NCBI GenBank assembly: GCA_949130495.1
Contig: OX422207.1
Span: 788,382,384-788,446,383, forward strand
Direction of reading: 5' to 3'
DNA from: Sambucus nigra
Lineage: Eukaryota; Streptophyta; Magnoliopsida; Dipsacales; Adoxaceae
Length of the DNA: 64,000 bases
In this document: positions 44,524 to 54,362 of the stretch, in pieces
How the letters are laid out: every line of letters begins with the position of its first letter
Numbering within the stretch: the stretch's first letter is position 1
The notes under the pieces: model-generated
What the model saw: the letters and a program-made list of their open reading frames with translations, nothing else
Told to the model about the DNA's origin: nothing
The model's database searches: none
Translations under genes and position numbers: made by a program

Positions 44524-46409
44524 CTACACCTTCTTTTTATCTGCCTCTGGATCAGCTGAAGTAGAAGCAGGGGTAGAAAGAGGAGGAGGATTAACTGTGG
44601 AGGGGGCGGGAGAATCAACATCCTGGTGTTGATCAGCAGAATCTATCACCATAAGGTATTCACTAGAACCCCCATCATCATTAACTCCTCGTCCATATTT
44701 TAAGGGCCCCATGATGATGTCGTAAGAACAACTTAGAGTCTTTTGGAGTGCCAACCTCCACCAAGGCAGCTAACCAACCATCTTTGAAACATTTCTTCTT
44801 TGCAACCCCAGTTTGCAAAGAAGCTGAACCAACGTCCTTATCCCAACCTCTCTTGAATCCAAACTCCCTGGCCTTAATCCCTTTCTCCTTCTCAACATCC
44901 CAATCTTTCTGTAGTTGGGCAGTCTTAACTTTATCAACATCTAAGTCTTTTTGCAACTTATTAACTAGACCCCGAGAAGTTTCAGCACCTCCTTCAGCAG
45001 ATTTCACATTCTCCTCCCATTTCTTATATTCATTTTCCAGTGCTTGTTGGGAATTAAGCACTGAATTTTTCAGCTCATTAAAAGCCTCCTCAGGTTCCCC
45101 AGAAGAAGCCCTCAAAGACTCATCTTTCTCCAGTATGTTGTTGAAGTCAACAAGGAACTGCATAAAGATAATAAGGAAAGTTCGTATCATGAAGAACAAA
45201 TAAAGAGACAGAAAAATAAAGAAGGCAAAAGAATATACTAGAGCAAGGCTTTGAGCATTCCCATCAAAACTCTTGGAACGAGGCAGTGCAGCAACAACAC
45301 CCCTGTGGTCTAGTAACATCCCAGACTTTATTAGTTTTCTTGCCAATCTAGGGCCAAGGACCACTGGAAAGGCAGAAGAAGATATATCGACCAACTCTCG
45401 CTTGTCAGAAATGGCATAAGAACCTTCTGCTAACTTAGAAGGAATCCTTTTCCTTATTCTTTTCAAGGGGCTCTCTTCAGTTTTCTTGGCTGGGGGTTTC
45501 TTCCCTATTTCATCTTTATTTTTCACCCCCTCATCAGCTTGTTTGGAAGGGGCATTGGAAGCTATGTGTCCTAAAATGTTGGGAGATTTCCTTTTTCCCA
45601 TAGTAGTAGCTGAGGAGCTAGAAAGTGGTTCTTGTTCAAGGTCAATTATAGGGGAAGGAGTGGATATTATTGTACGAGCAACAAAGGAGGAAACTGTATT
45701 CTTGTACTGGAGCAAATAGGATGAAAACATAATGTTCTCCTCGCCAACCCTTCGATAAAGTCCCCAAATGAATTTTAACTCCTTGAGGTTCAGCTCACTC
45801 TCCTTTGGGCACCTTTTCTTCTGATTAACTGTAATCAAAATTTACAAAGAAATAATTAGTATTATGTTTAAACAAGTATGTATAGGGCAAGACAGTTAAA
45901 TGAGGAATAGCCTATCCCATTGCCAAAAGGAGGGCATCTAGGCCCCTGATACTTAGAATTCCCAATCAAAGGGGCATATTGCCAATTTTTTACAACTTCA
46001 TGCTCAAAATAATCCATGGAGTCTGAAAGATTGACTACTAACGCTTTATTTGCTGCCCTAGTCTTTAAATAAAAAATGGTGTTACTAGTCACCCACTTAT
46101 AACAAAACATTATTTTTGAAATCCCTATATGGGTTCCATGGATTTGATTTAACCTATACACTCCATTTACAACCCTCCAGGTATTGGGGCTACCCTAGCT
46201 AGGACAACGTCAAAATATTAACAAAACTCAAGGCAAAATGGGTTTGGAGGAAAGGAAAACCCACACTCAGCTATAAAGATAGAGGAAAATCAGTGGCCCT
46301 CAACAAGTGAGAAAAAATCAACAAGCAAAGTAGCATGTTCTAGATCAAGCCAAGAGGGAAACTTAAATTCATTCCTGAAATCGATAAGAGAATCAATAGA
46401 GTAAACCAT
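44524..46409 (-). pseudogene. antisense Transposase_28-like / coiled-coil gene of the plus-oriented element
   Basis: From ATG 46409 (MVYSIDSLIDFRNEFKFPSW) frames with stops give ECGFSFPPNPFCLEF and SPNTWRVVNGVYRLNQI, then a conserved-looking block to 45868; this FP.PF...SPN pattern fits Transposase_28 (putative gypsy-type) proteins. After a GATTACAG acceptor (about 45829) an exon encodes KKRCPKESELNLKELKF then a Lys/Ser-rich tail region; a TTTATGCAG acceptor at about 45163 (intron 45241-45163) leads to a Glu/Lys-rich coiled coil (KLQKDLDVDKVKTAQLQKDW). A one-base shift near 44745 moves the C-terminus into another frame, which ends DPEADKKKV at 44524. Start chosen as the first ATG after the 5' UTR intron donor CTCTGTAAG. 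Confidence 0.6.
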
Positions 46410-46577
46410 GATGAAGAATAGAAGAAAAGAGAAAGAGTTCTTACAGAGATTAAGGATTTAGCAAGAACTGAAGAACAAAAAATGATCTCACAAGAGAGAA
46501 AAAGAAAGCTTGAAGACAGAACAACCAAAAAAACTCAGAAAATTTGAGATAAGAAAAGATCGTGGATTTTCCCACTC

Positions 46578-46583
46578 TTTATA
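46578..46583 (-). promoter_or_regulatory. TATA box of the antisense gene 46409-44524
   Basis: TATAAA within CCTATAAAGAG on the minus strand, about 170 bp upstream of the ATG and 280 bp from the LTR. A possible 5' UTR donor (CTCTGTAAGAAC) follows near 46440. Confidence 0.55.
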
Positions 46584-46850
46584 GGTTGCCTCGAAAACTG
46601 GAAAAATAATGATTTAAAGGAGGAGTCGATTGAACGGACGTCGACTAAAGGCAGAAAAGATGAATTTTCCCAAAAACGATTCATTAAAGTGATGGATAAT
46701 TACAAAATTCCGTGCGCATTATATGTCCACAGATAACTCATAATTTTTACAAGTATGGGAATTCAGCAGCCGATCAAGCCTAAAATTGTTACTCGAGCTA
46801 CTTTTTAGAGATAAATGTTCCATACTCTTGTAAAAACTTCAAGCATGAAA

Positions 46851-46863
46851 CATTGGGGGCTTC
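46851..46863 (+). other. polypurine tract of the plus-oriented Tat-like element
   Basis: ATTGGGGGCTTC-type tract immediately 5' of LTR TGTTGATACC; primes plus-strand DNA synthesis. It fixes the LTR as the 3' one. Confidence 0.7.
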
Positions 46864-47331
46864 TGTTGATACCAAAAATTATCTTGCGACATGGACCAAT
46901 CGGATACTGACATGTGCACTATAGTATAAGGTTAATCCTAGTCAGCAAGGACGGAATGATGACCTACTGTGGGATGTCGACCAACCTGCCATTGAAGCCC
47001 GACCAACATCAGAAATATAGATCAACAATGATAATAAAACGCCAAAAGTTGTATACATAAATGATTGTATAGATGTAAATGTCTAGGATATAAAGACATT
47101 ACATCCTTTGATATTCCAACATTTGTACACCCCCTAGGAGATATCAATACATTGTAAACCCTACATCCATGGGACATGAAACAAGTAGCAATTGAGCGAT
47201 CCCAAAAGCCATACACAATAGTTGACGTATGCTCTTTGTTTAAGCCTAACCACTTGGAAAAACTTTTGTTTCTCTTACTTATATTTATCTGTGATCAATT
47301 AATTAACCTAGTCTAGTTTTTTTCATCAACA
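46864..47331 (+). repeat. 3' LTR (TGTTGAT...ATCAACA) of the plus-oriented element
   Basis: 468 bp, starting TGTTGATACCAAAAATTATC and ending TTCATCAACA, with the same 7-bp terminal inverted repeat as the LTR at 2397-2938. Following bases ACCGT are the candidate target duplication. To its right begins a CACTA-like subterminal region. Confidence 0.8.
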
Positions 47332-48937
47332 ACCGTGACCACAGTCAAAATGGACATGACCAAATCCATGACTCTCTGTGGTCACGGGTCGTCTTGTGTG
47401 TGGTCAAGGCTCTAAACCCTGACTCCTTTGGGTTACGACTTTAGACCCTGACCCAGCCGTGACCATTATGGTGCCAAGTTTCCCTCTAATTTGGTCAGGG
47501 AATGAGTCACGGCCATTATCCGTGACCACAAAACTCATTACACAGGGATATGGCCACGGACTTAAGCCGTGACCATATCCCTATGTAATGAGGTTTGTGG
47601 TCACGATGTTGGGCCGCGATCATGTCCTTATTTCCATGCTGACGTGTAAAAAATAAAGGGGCCACGTCATATGGTCACGACCCTAAGCCGTGACCATGGT
47701 CTTTATACTTAACAAACGCAGAACAATTTTTCATTTCCCTCGAAAAGTTCTAAACCCTTATTTTTCCCTCCCTCTCTCCGACATTTTTGGCGGTATACCT
47801 TCTCTCAATCTTAATCTCTCTCTCAATCTCAATCTCAATCTCAATCTCAAAGGTAAATACGTGTGTGTGTATATTTCTATGTGTGTGTATACTGTAAATA
47901 CGTGTGTGTGTGTGTGTGTGTGTAAATACGTGTGTGTGTATATGTGTGTGTGTATATGTGTGTGTATATATGTCTGTGTATTGTGTATATGTATGTACCT
48001 GTGTATACATTGTCATTGTGTGTATTGTGTATATGTATGTAGCTATGTATAATGTATTGTGTATACTGTAAATGCGTATTTGTGTGTGTATTATGGAAAA
48101 AATATGACTAATGTTGGTATAAGTTTCAAACTAGGACAAATTTTAATTTAATGGATATTGTTGGTTTAAGTTTCAAGCTAGGGAAAATTTTAATTTAATG
48201 GACATTATTGGTTTAAGTTTCAAACTAGGGAAAATTTTAATTTAATGGATATTGTTCGTTTAAGTTTGGAGCTGAAATATAAAAATATACATCTCCATTA
48301 ATATTGATGCTAAATTCGGGATTAATTTTAGGGATGGAATATAAAAATATACATCTCCATTAAAATTAAGTCCCAAAAATGCATAATCTATTAATTGTAG
48401 GGGTAATGTTTCTAAGGGTTGATTTTAGGGATTGATGGCTTAAATGACAAAAGTAGGTATTCAAAACCTAATAAATTAACAGTTGATGATTCATTAGAGC
48501 CATAATTTGTAGGAATCATATTCACGCCCTCGTACATAATAACTCGTTAATGATTCATTAGAGCCATTATTTATAGGAATTATAATCACACCCTCGTTCA
48601 TTTTTCTCTGGGAAAAAGAGTCACGGTGCTAATAAATGGCAACAAGAGTGGGAAAGGTTGAAATTGGATCGCACGCGTACATCTTTCATTAATGAGCCTC
48701 ATAAAGTGCGTAATTCGATTTATTGGTATGGGAGTAGGATGATCGAACAATTTAACTACCTTGTAAACCATGGAATTCATCTCCAGCGAGAGTACTTGTT
48801 CGGTCATATTCAATTTTTCCTGCCACAATGTTGGGATGAAGTTGTAAAGTGTATATATATATATATCGCGTACATAATCCAGATAGACCACCGACCTTGC
48901 TTACGCTGTTAGAGAAGGCAAAAAAAAAATCACCCAT
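47332..48937 (+). mobile_element. left part of an outer CACTA-like element
   Basis: From 47332 to about 47700 the motif GGTCACGG / CCGTGACC recurs in both orientations, like CACTA subterminal repeats. Then comes a 5'-UTR-like segment with (CAATCT)n (47805-47850) ending AAAGGTAAATACG, a possible splice donor, and a TG-rich microsatellite region (47870-48090). A 48100-48300 stretch repeats GGGAAAATTTTAATTTAATGG three times. A possible exon follows at 48600-48850. Its CACTA terminus was not found because the LTR element is inserted at its edge. The element resumes at 54363. Confidence 0.45.
48598..48850 (+). pseudogene. possible exon of the outer element's protein
   Basis: Frame reading KKSHGANKWQQEWERLKLDR, INEPHKVRNSIYWYGSRMIE, GIHLQREYLFGHIQFFLPQC. 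The composition looks protein-like, but no family is recognised. It is on the same strand as the Transposase_24-like exon at 55061. Confidence 0.35.
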
Positions 48938-48956
48938 CACTACACCAAATCTGCCC

Positions 48957-49200
48957 ATTTGTCAAGGTCATTGACCTTGACAAATCCAACTTGTCAAGGT
49001 CAATGACCGTGACATTTCGAGGCGAGACAACTTTTTTTGTCACGGTCGTGTCACGGTCATTGACCTTGACACAAAACTCGCGTTTTGTGTCACGGCCGTG
49101 TCGCGGTCAATGACCGTGACACGTTTGTCACGGTTTATAACCGTGACAAAGCCGTGACCCTTTCTAAAAAAATTATCACGGTCAATGATCGTGACAATTC
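48957..49200. repeat. left subterminal palindromic repeats of the inner CACTA
   Basis: At least eight copies in both orientations of TTGTCAAGGTCAATGACC-like motifs (GTCACGGTCA / TGACCGTGAC). The matching right cluster is at about 54170-54320. In CACTA elements such arrays bind the TnpA-type protein. Confidence 0.85.
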
Positions 49201-49659
49201 TGGGCAGAATTTAAAAAAAATCTGTTGGACAGTATGGCCACTGCCACTGCCCAGCAGTATATTTGTACCTGTTATAGCAACATTGTACCTGTTCCAAACA
49301 TCATATATCCGAACAAACTAAAGATAATGCAAATATATATTCAAATAAGAAACTATTTAAAAAGAAACATCACCATCATTTTATCTCAAATCTACAAACT
49401 ATTTGCATGGAAAAGAGATTTTGTACCGCGACGCTTGGGAACACCTCCTTATCCTTCCCTTCTCGTCCGAATAGCCACATAAGTATAGAGCATATGTGGC
49501 CTACCCTTAGGGCCACTCCCTGTCCCCTGAATTGAAATAAAGTAAAATTAGTATCCGCCCCTCAAATATAGATAAATATAAATCGTAATTGAAATCGAAA
49601 TCGAAATTGACATATAAATATAAATACATTACTTGTAGTGTCACTCAAACAGCTAACTT

Positions 49660-49835
49660 GAGCTCATATGGCACCTCCTTCCAACTAATGTACCCCGGGC
49701 AATCGTGTCAAATATAATTCTCTTCATATCTAAACACTAAGAAATACCATAATCCTATGGAGTTATGCGTTGCAAATTCCTTCCAACCGTTGTGTAGCCA
49801 AAAATCAGCAGTTGAAGTTGTCAATTCCACCTTTC
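49660..49835 (-). pseudogene. B3 DNA-binding domain fragment, arm 1 of an inverted repeat
   Basis: The minus strand reads KVELTTSTADFWLHNGWKEF and then SIGLWYFLVFRYEE, the second half of a plant B3 domain (W...GW..F....S...FLVF.Y). After a frameshift, IIFDTIARG follows. The codon before KVEL is TGA, where B3 proteins normally have Trp. It has no exon context of its own and is probably a captured host gene fragment of the REM/B3 type. Confidence 0.7.
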
Positions 49836-49878
49836 AATGGTCTCCCATGTTTTGCTAGAAGTTCCAAGTGGTGGGGTA

Positions 49879-49984
49879 TGAAAAGTGGAATTGACAACTT
49901 CAACTGGTGATGTTTGGCTACATAACGGTTGGGAGGAATTTGCAGAGCATCGCTCCATAGGATTATGGCATTTCTTAGTGTTCG
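49879..49984 (+). pseudogene. B3 DNA-binding domain fragment, arm 2 of the inverted repeat
   Basis: The plus strand encodes KVELTTSTGDVWLHNGWEEF and SIGLWHFLVF, about 90% like arm 1 but in opposite orientation, with a 43-bp spacer (49836-49878) between the arms. It too is preceded by TGA. It ends abruptly at 49985, where a copy of transposase sequence starts. Confidence 0.7.
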
Positions 49985-50100
49985 GATAGACGAAGAGATT
50001 CAGTCTCCTCTCCACAAATAGGACACCCCAAATAACTATATACTAATCACCTATTAAAGGTAAGAAGCGTATATTCATGGATTAGTATAAACAAAACTTA
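49985..50100 (-). pseudogene. displaced copies of transposase gene segments
   Basis: 49981-50035 (GATAGACGAAGAGATTCAGTC, then CTCCTCTCCACAAATAGG) duplicates 51429-51482 inside the transposase, and 50047-50095 (CACCTATTAAAGGTAA, AACAAAACTTAGAT) duplicates the sequence at 52855-52882 just upstream of its ATG. The element has therefore copied pieces of its own gene next to the B3 arms. Confidence 0.75.
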
Positions 50101-50228
50101 GATGTAGTTGGAATATTTATGTATTAATCTCCTCTCCACACACGCACACTACACAAGAGTGAAATGATAAAGTGCAGATCAAGTAAAAGCATTAAAAATG
50201 GATGTTTCGGTACAAATTGAAATATTTA

Positions 50229-50729
50229 TTACAAATTGAAAAATTGTTTCAAATTCGGGTTATCATAAAAAATGGATTGATATTCGGTAGGAGCAGCCAA
50301 GTCATCCACACTACTATTTAGACGCCTTGGCGCGTGTTGGACAATTGACCACGGCTCGTTGTTGATATACTCCGAGTAAAACACTTGCTTAACCTTTTGA
50401 AATGCACAAACAAACGGCTCATCGCTCACGTGGTCGTTGCTCTTCAACTTGGACAAGTCAACCATGATCAAATTGGTGACATGATCAACTTTACAAGCAT
50501 TTTTATCCTCAACTCTTACCCATTCACAGTAAAATACAACCTCTTTGAAGCTTATATAATCCAATTCAAATATATTTTGGATTACACCATAGTAAGTCAT
50601 TTCAGCTTCAACGAGGTTTTTATCTTTTGCGCTCGCTCGAAAGAAAGTAAGAGCCTTGTATGAAATTCCCGAGTTCTGTACATTTGTACTTTCCTCGTAC
50701 ACTTTAGCGCCGAAAATGTAACCGTTCAA
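50229..50729 (-). pseudogene. C-terminal part of CACTA transposase (DUF4216-like)
   Basis: 166 codons: NGYIFGAKVYEES...QNSGI, then TYYGVIQNIFELDYISFKEV, FYCEWVRVED and VDLSKLKSND...PFVCAFQKVKQVFYSEY. This is the DUF4216 type C-terminus of plant CACTA TNP2 proteins. It starts 4 bp from the end of the preceding frame, with the whole DUF4218 region missing between them. Confidence 0.85.
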
Positions 50730-52834
50730 TCGATACTTTTTTTACTCTTGTGCCACGAACAGTGCTTAAACAATAGAGGAACCAATTGCATGATCACAAG
50801 CCAATCGTGGCACTTACACTTATGTAAATCATGAGTAACATAATTCACAATCCTTTGCAAGTTGGACGAAAAAGTAGATGGGCCCTTCAAATTATATATT
50901 GTGTCTAGAAGCACCTTCCTTTCCTCACTCGTCAAAGTAAATGCACCAGGGGGAATTATTGTCCTTCCCCTACTATCTTCTTTCAACCATAGTTGTGGTT
51001 TAAGTTTTAACGTTTTAAGGTCTTTTCGTGCATTTTCTCTATCCTTCGAATGACTCCCCCCAAGGCAAGTACCCACAATATGTTCAGCGAAGTTCTTCTC
51101 TGCATGCATCACATCCAATACATGGCGCACCGGATTTTTCTTCCAATAAGGCAAGTCAAATAAAATTGACCTCCGAGACCATGCCTTTCTTATCTCAGTT
51201 TCATTCCCAGTTGGGGTCTTCTTATGCTTGACATTCTTAATTTTTGGATTCTTACCTGGCATATTTGGACCACATTCAGAAGATTTACTTTTAATTTCTG
51301 AACCCGAAAGTTGTCTCGGCGGTAGCCTATGGTCAACTCCGCCCAATAAAAAATTGGAACCTTTCTCAAATCTGAAACTATGAGATGGGGGTAAAAACCT
51401 CCTGTGGCAATGGTATACATTTTTTAAGCTAGAGGATAGACGAAGAGATTCAGTCTCCTCTCCAAAAATAGGACACCCTAAATAACCATGTACTACACAT
51501 CCGGATAATGTCCCATAAGCTGGAAAATCATGAATTGCCCACATCAACATAGCTTTCAGCGCAAACTCTTCTTTTCTAAAAGAGTAAAATGATTGCACAC
51601 CCTCTTCCCACAACTCATTTAATTCTTCTACCAAAGGAGCCAGGTATATATCAATGTCATCACTTGGTGCCTTTGGCCAAGGTATCAATAAAGCCATCAT
51701 CGAAAATTCAGGTCTCATACACTGTGAAGGAGGGAGGTTGAGTGGGTCTAGGATCACTGGCCATACACTCTGATTGGTGCTTAGATTTCCAAATGGATTG
51801 AAACCATCTGTTGATATAGCCAAACGAATGTTGCGTTGTTCTCGAGCAAAATCGGGATACTCAAAATTCATCCTCCGCCATGCAGTAGAATCAATAGGAT
51901 AACGCATGATATTACCCTCTACTTCTGTCCTAACATGCCAAGTCATTGCCTCTGCAATCCATGGTACTGTGAAAAATCGCTTTAATCTAGACCCAACGGG
52001 AAAATATTTCAATACTTTTTGAGGCACTTTTGAGCTTGTGCCTTCCTTACTAGTAGATTGGACATATCTAGGTTCATCGCATACTAGACAACGATCGAGA
52101 TTTTCATACTCTTTTCGGTATAGTATGCAGTCATACACACAAGCATGAATCGATTTATACTTCATTCCCAAACCTTTCAAACTGTTCTTCATAACAGGAT
52201 AGCTATTTGGAAGTGTATTCACCTTGGGTAATAAGCCCTTCACCCATTTCAGAATTCCCGTCATGCTATTGCCAGACAAACCGTACTGCGTCTTCAAACT
52301 GTGCAAACCAACCATGGCATGTAAAGTTGTTTGATCTTTCTCACAGCCAGAGTATAACGGTTGGGTCGCCTTAAATTTTAAACTTTGGTAGTCATCGTCA
52401 AGTTTTATCGTGTTGTCTTTACGAGCACTTGAATCTTCTACATCATCAGTAACCTCATTCTCCTCAGCTTTATAAACTCCGTACGCATCATCAACTAAAT
52501 CCTCTAACATATTATGATCTACGTCGTCCCCTTCTACATCTATTCTACTTGTTGAAGGTTGTTGTGAAGGTTGGTCGGGGACAAAAGGAACTTTCAATTC
52601 ACCGTGAAAACTCCAAAATCGATAACTATCTTGCATACCCGATCTTAACAAATGTAGTTCAACTATTTTCCAGTCAAACACCTTACCATTCTTACACCTA
52701 GCACACGGACACGGAAACTCTTCATCATTATGACATCTCTTTGCATATTTCACAAATTCGTTAGCACCTCTGCGAAACACATCCCCCATTCTATTAGTCT
52801 CACCCATCCACTCTTTGTATTTCGGATATCCCAT
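50726..52834 (-). pseudogene. CACTA TNP2-type transposase, N-terminal and catalytic parts
   Basis: Start chosen at ATG 52834 (MGYPKYKEWMG), as the upstream codons lack an ATG. Residues about 1-90 are the transposase-associated domain, with CPCARCKNGK and HLLRSGMQDSYRFWSFHGE. From about 220 comes the tnp2 domain: CVYDCILYRKEYENLDRC, WHVR, ISTDGFNPFG, PEFSMMALLIPWPKAPSDDI, MWAIHDFPAYGTLSGC and CHRRFLP. Later VLDVMHAEKNFAEHIVGTCL and CHDWLVIMQLVPLLFKH. One long frame with no internal stop over 700 codons, unlike most of the window, but the following DUF4218 part (roughly 200 aa in relatives) is gone, so it is unlikely to be active. Confidence 0.9.
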
Positions 52835-53058
52835 CACAGCTACCACAACTAAACACCTATTAAAGGTAAACAAAACTTAGATTTATAGTATGTTTTATTT
52901 AATTATCCCATCATTTAATTATCCTATTAAAGGGTAAGTGGTCCTATCCCATTCAAGAATGCATTTTTTCTGTAATATACTTAACAGATCATGCACATTG
53001 TTACGATTTGAAAAAAAATCGACAGCATATCCCTTTAGTTCTTCAAGTACACGACGTA

Positions 53059-53120
53059 GATTGGCAGGTGTGAGTGTTATTTCAATTGGTCAATTGAAAT
53101 AACAGTCACACTTGTCAATC
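53059..53120. repeat. 62-bp near-perfect hairpin
   Basis: Arms of 30 bp starting GATTGGCAGGTGTGAG around a 2-bp centre. A second small hairpin (CTCAAATTGTCC / GGACAATTTGAG) is at 53218-53246. Both lie between transposase start and right end of the CACTA. The rest of 52874-53966 is AT-rich and gene-free. Confidence 0.75.
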
Positions 53121-53960
53121 TAGTATGTACCCAGAGAACATTAAGATACGACTACAAAACTTCCTCCAAAAGTAACAACTTTAAGCCAATAAGAATATTA
53201 TACAGAAATTATACAGTCTCAAATTGTCCAAACGGGACAATTTGAGAGATCTCATTACAGGGGTAATGACTCTCGAACGGGTCTAAGGGCTATTGAATGC
53301 GTACGCATAAGAACTAGAATGCTAGTATCTATGCGCACTATATTTAATTTCAAGTATGTTTCATATAATGAGTTAATTCAAATACAAAAATAAATTCATG
53401 GGTTAATTCAAATAGAAAAATAAATTCATGTATTGACCACATACACACACACACACACACTATCTAAGTTGTTCTATAGGAATAAAAACAACATTTTTAA
53501 AATATGAAGGGCTCACCAATTTGATCAAAATTTTCAACAACATAGACTAATTGATCTTTATTATAAGACAATTACTACAAATTTACGCGCATCGCCCGAA
53601 TTCAAAAAGTAATTTAATGACTAAAGTAATACTTTTTTTAACTTTAGTTATTCACCACAAATATTAAAAAATATTTTATTTTTCATGCTTTTTTAACTTC
53701 GGATGCTTTTAGCAACTTCGGATGACAATTACTACAAATTTACATTTTTGGATATTATTTACATTTACATTTTTGGATATTATTTTTGGAAATTTATAGA
53801 AAATTACTTATTTATTTACATTTTTAACCCTTACCCCCTACCCTCACCCTGCCCCCACCCTGCCCCACCCCTACCCCACCCTGCCCCATCCCCCACACAT
53901 CCACACACACGCACATATATACACACATACACACATATATATACACATAAACATATATAT

Positions 53961-53966
<6 letters not shown>

Positions 53967-54031
<65 letters not shown>

Positions 54032-54067
54032 AAACCTGAAAGTAGAGAGAGAGAGAGAGAGCAGTGT

Positions 54068-54105
<38 letters not shown>
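53967..54105. repeat. (GA)n microsatellite in the CACTA right part
   Basis: Three GA runs interrupted by a short unique segment (54030-54050), followed by G-rich sequence to 54150. Confidence 0.9.
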
Positions 54106-54111
<6 letters not shown>

Positions 54112-54362
54112 AGGGAACGGCGCGGGAGGGAAAAAAGAAGGGGGAAAGGGATTTTGCTGTGAACATTGTCACGGTCGTGTCAAGGTCATTGACCGTGACA
54201 ATTATTTAAAGAATTGTCACGGTCAATGACCGTGACAATTTCTTGTCACGGTCGTGTCAAGATCAATGATCGTGACAAAAAACGCGTGTTTTTTGTCACG
54301 GTCAATGACCTTGACAAGGGTGGTCGGCTGAAAGGTGACAATTTGGCCATTTTGGTGTAGTG

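Larger units (their letters stand above)
43936..47331 (+). mobile_element. 3' part of a plus-oriented Tat-like Ty3/gypsy element
   Basis: LTR 46864-47331, preceded by polypurine tract ATTGGGGGCTTC, gives plus orientation with the interior to the left. The interior holds a minus-strand gene (46409-44524) that is therefore antisense to the element. Pol and 5' LTR are absent: at about 43.93 kb the sequence switches to another element. The left limit given is inferred from coding content only. Confidence 0.7.
48938..54362 (-). mobile_element. complete-ended CACTA (En/Spm) transposon, transposase deleted
   Basis: Termini CACTACACCAAATCTGCCCA and, inverted from the right end, CACTACACCAAAATGGCC; flanked by the 3-bp direct repeat CAT at 48935-48937 and 54363-54365, the size typical of CACTA. 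Both subterminal regions carry palindromic TTGTCACGGTCA/TGACCGTGACAA motifs. It contains a minus-strand TNP2-type transposase with an internal deletion and two B3-domain fragments, so it was non-autonomous or became so. 5425 bp. It is inserted in another CACTA-like element. Confidence 0.92.

Noticed and set aside
47690..48052. Plus-strand frame rich in Cys and Val
   Set aside because: Caused by (TG)n repeats after a 5' UTR-like segment; no protein family pattern.
53703..54229. Open frames rich in Arg-Glu or Leu-Ser
   Set aside because: They are translations of the (GA)n microsatellite.
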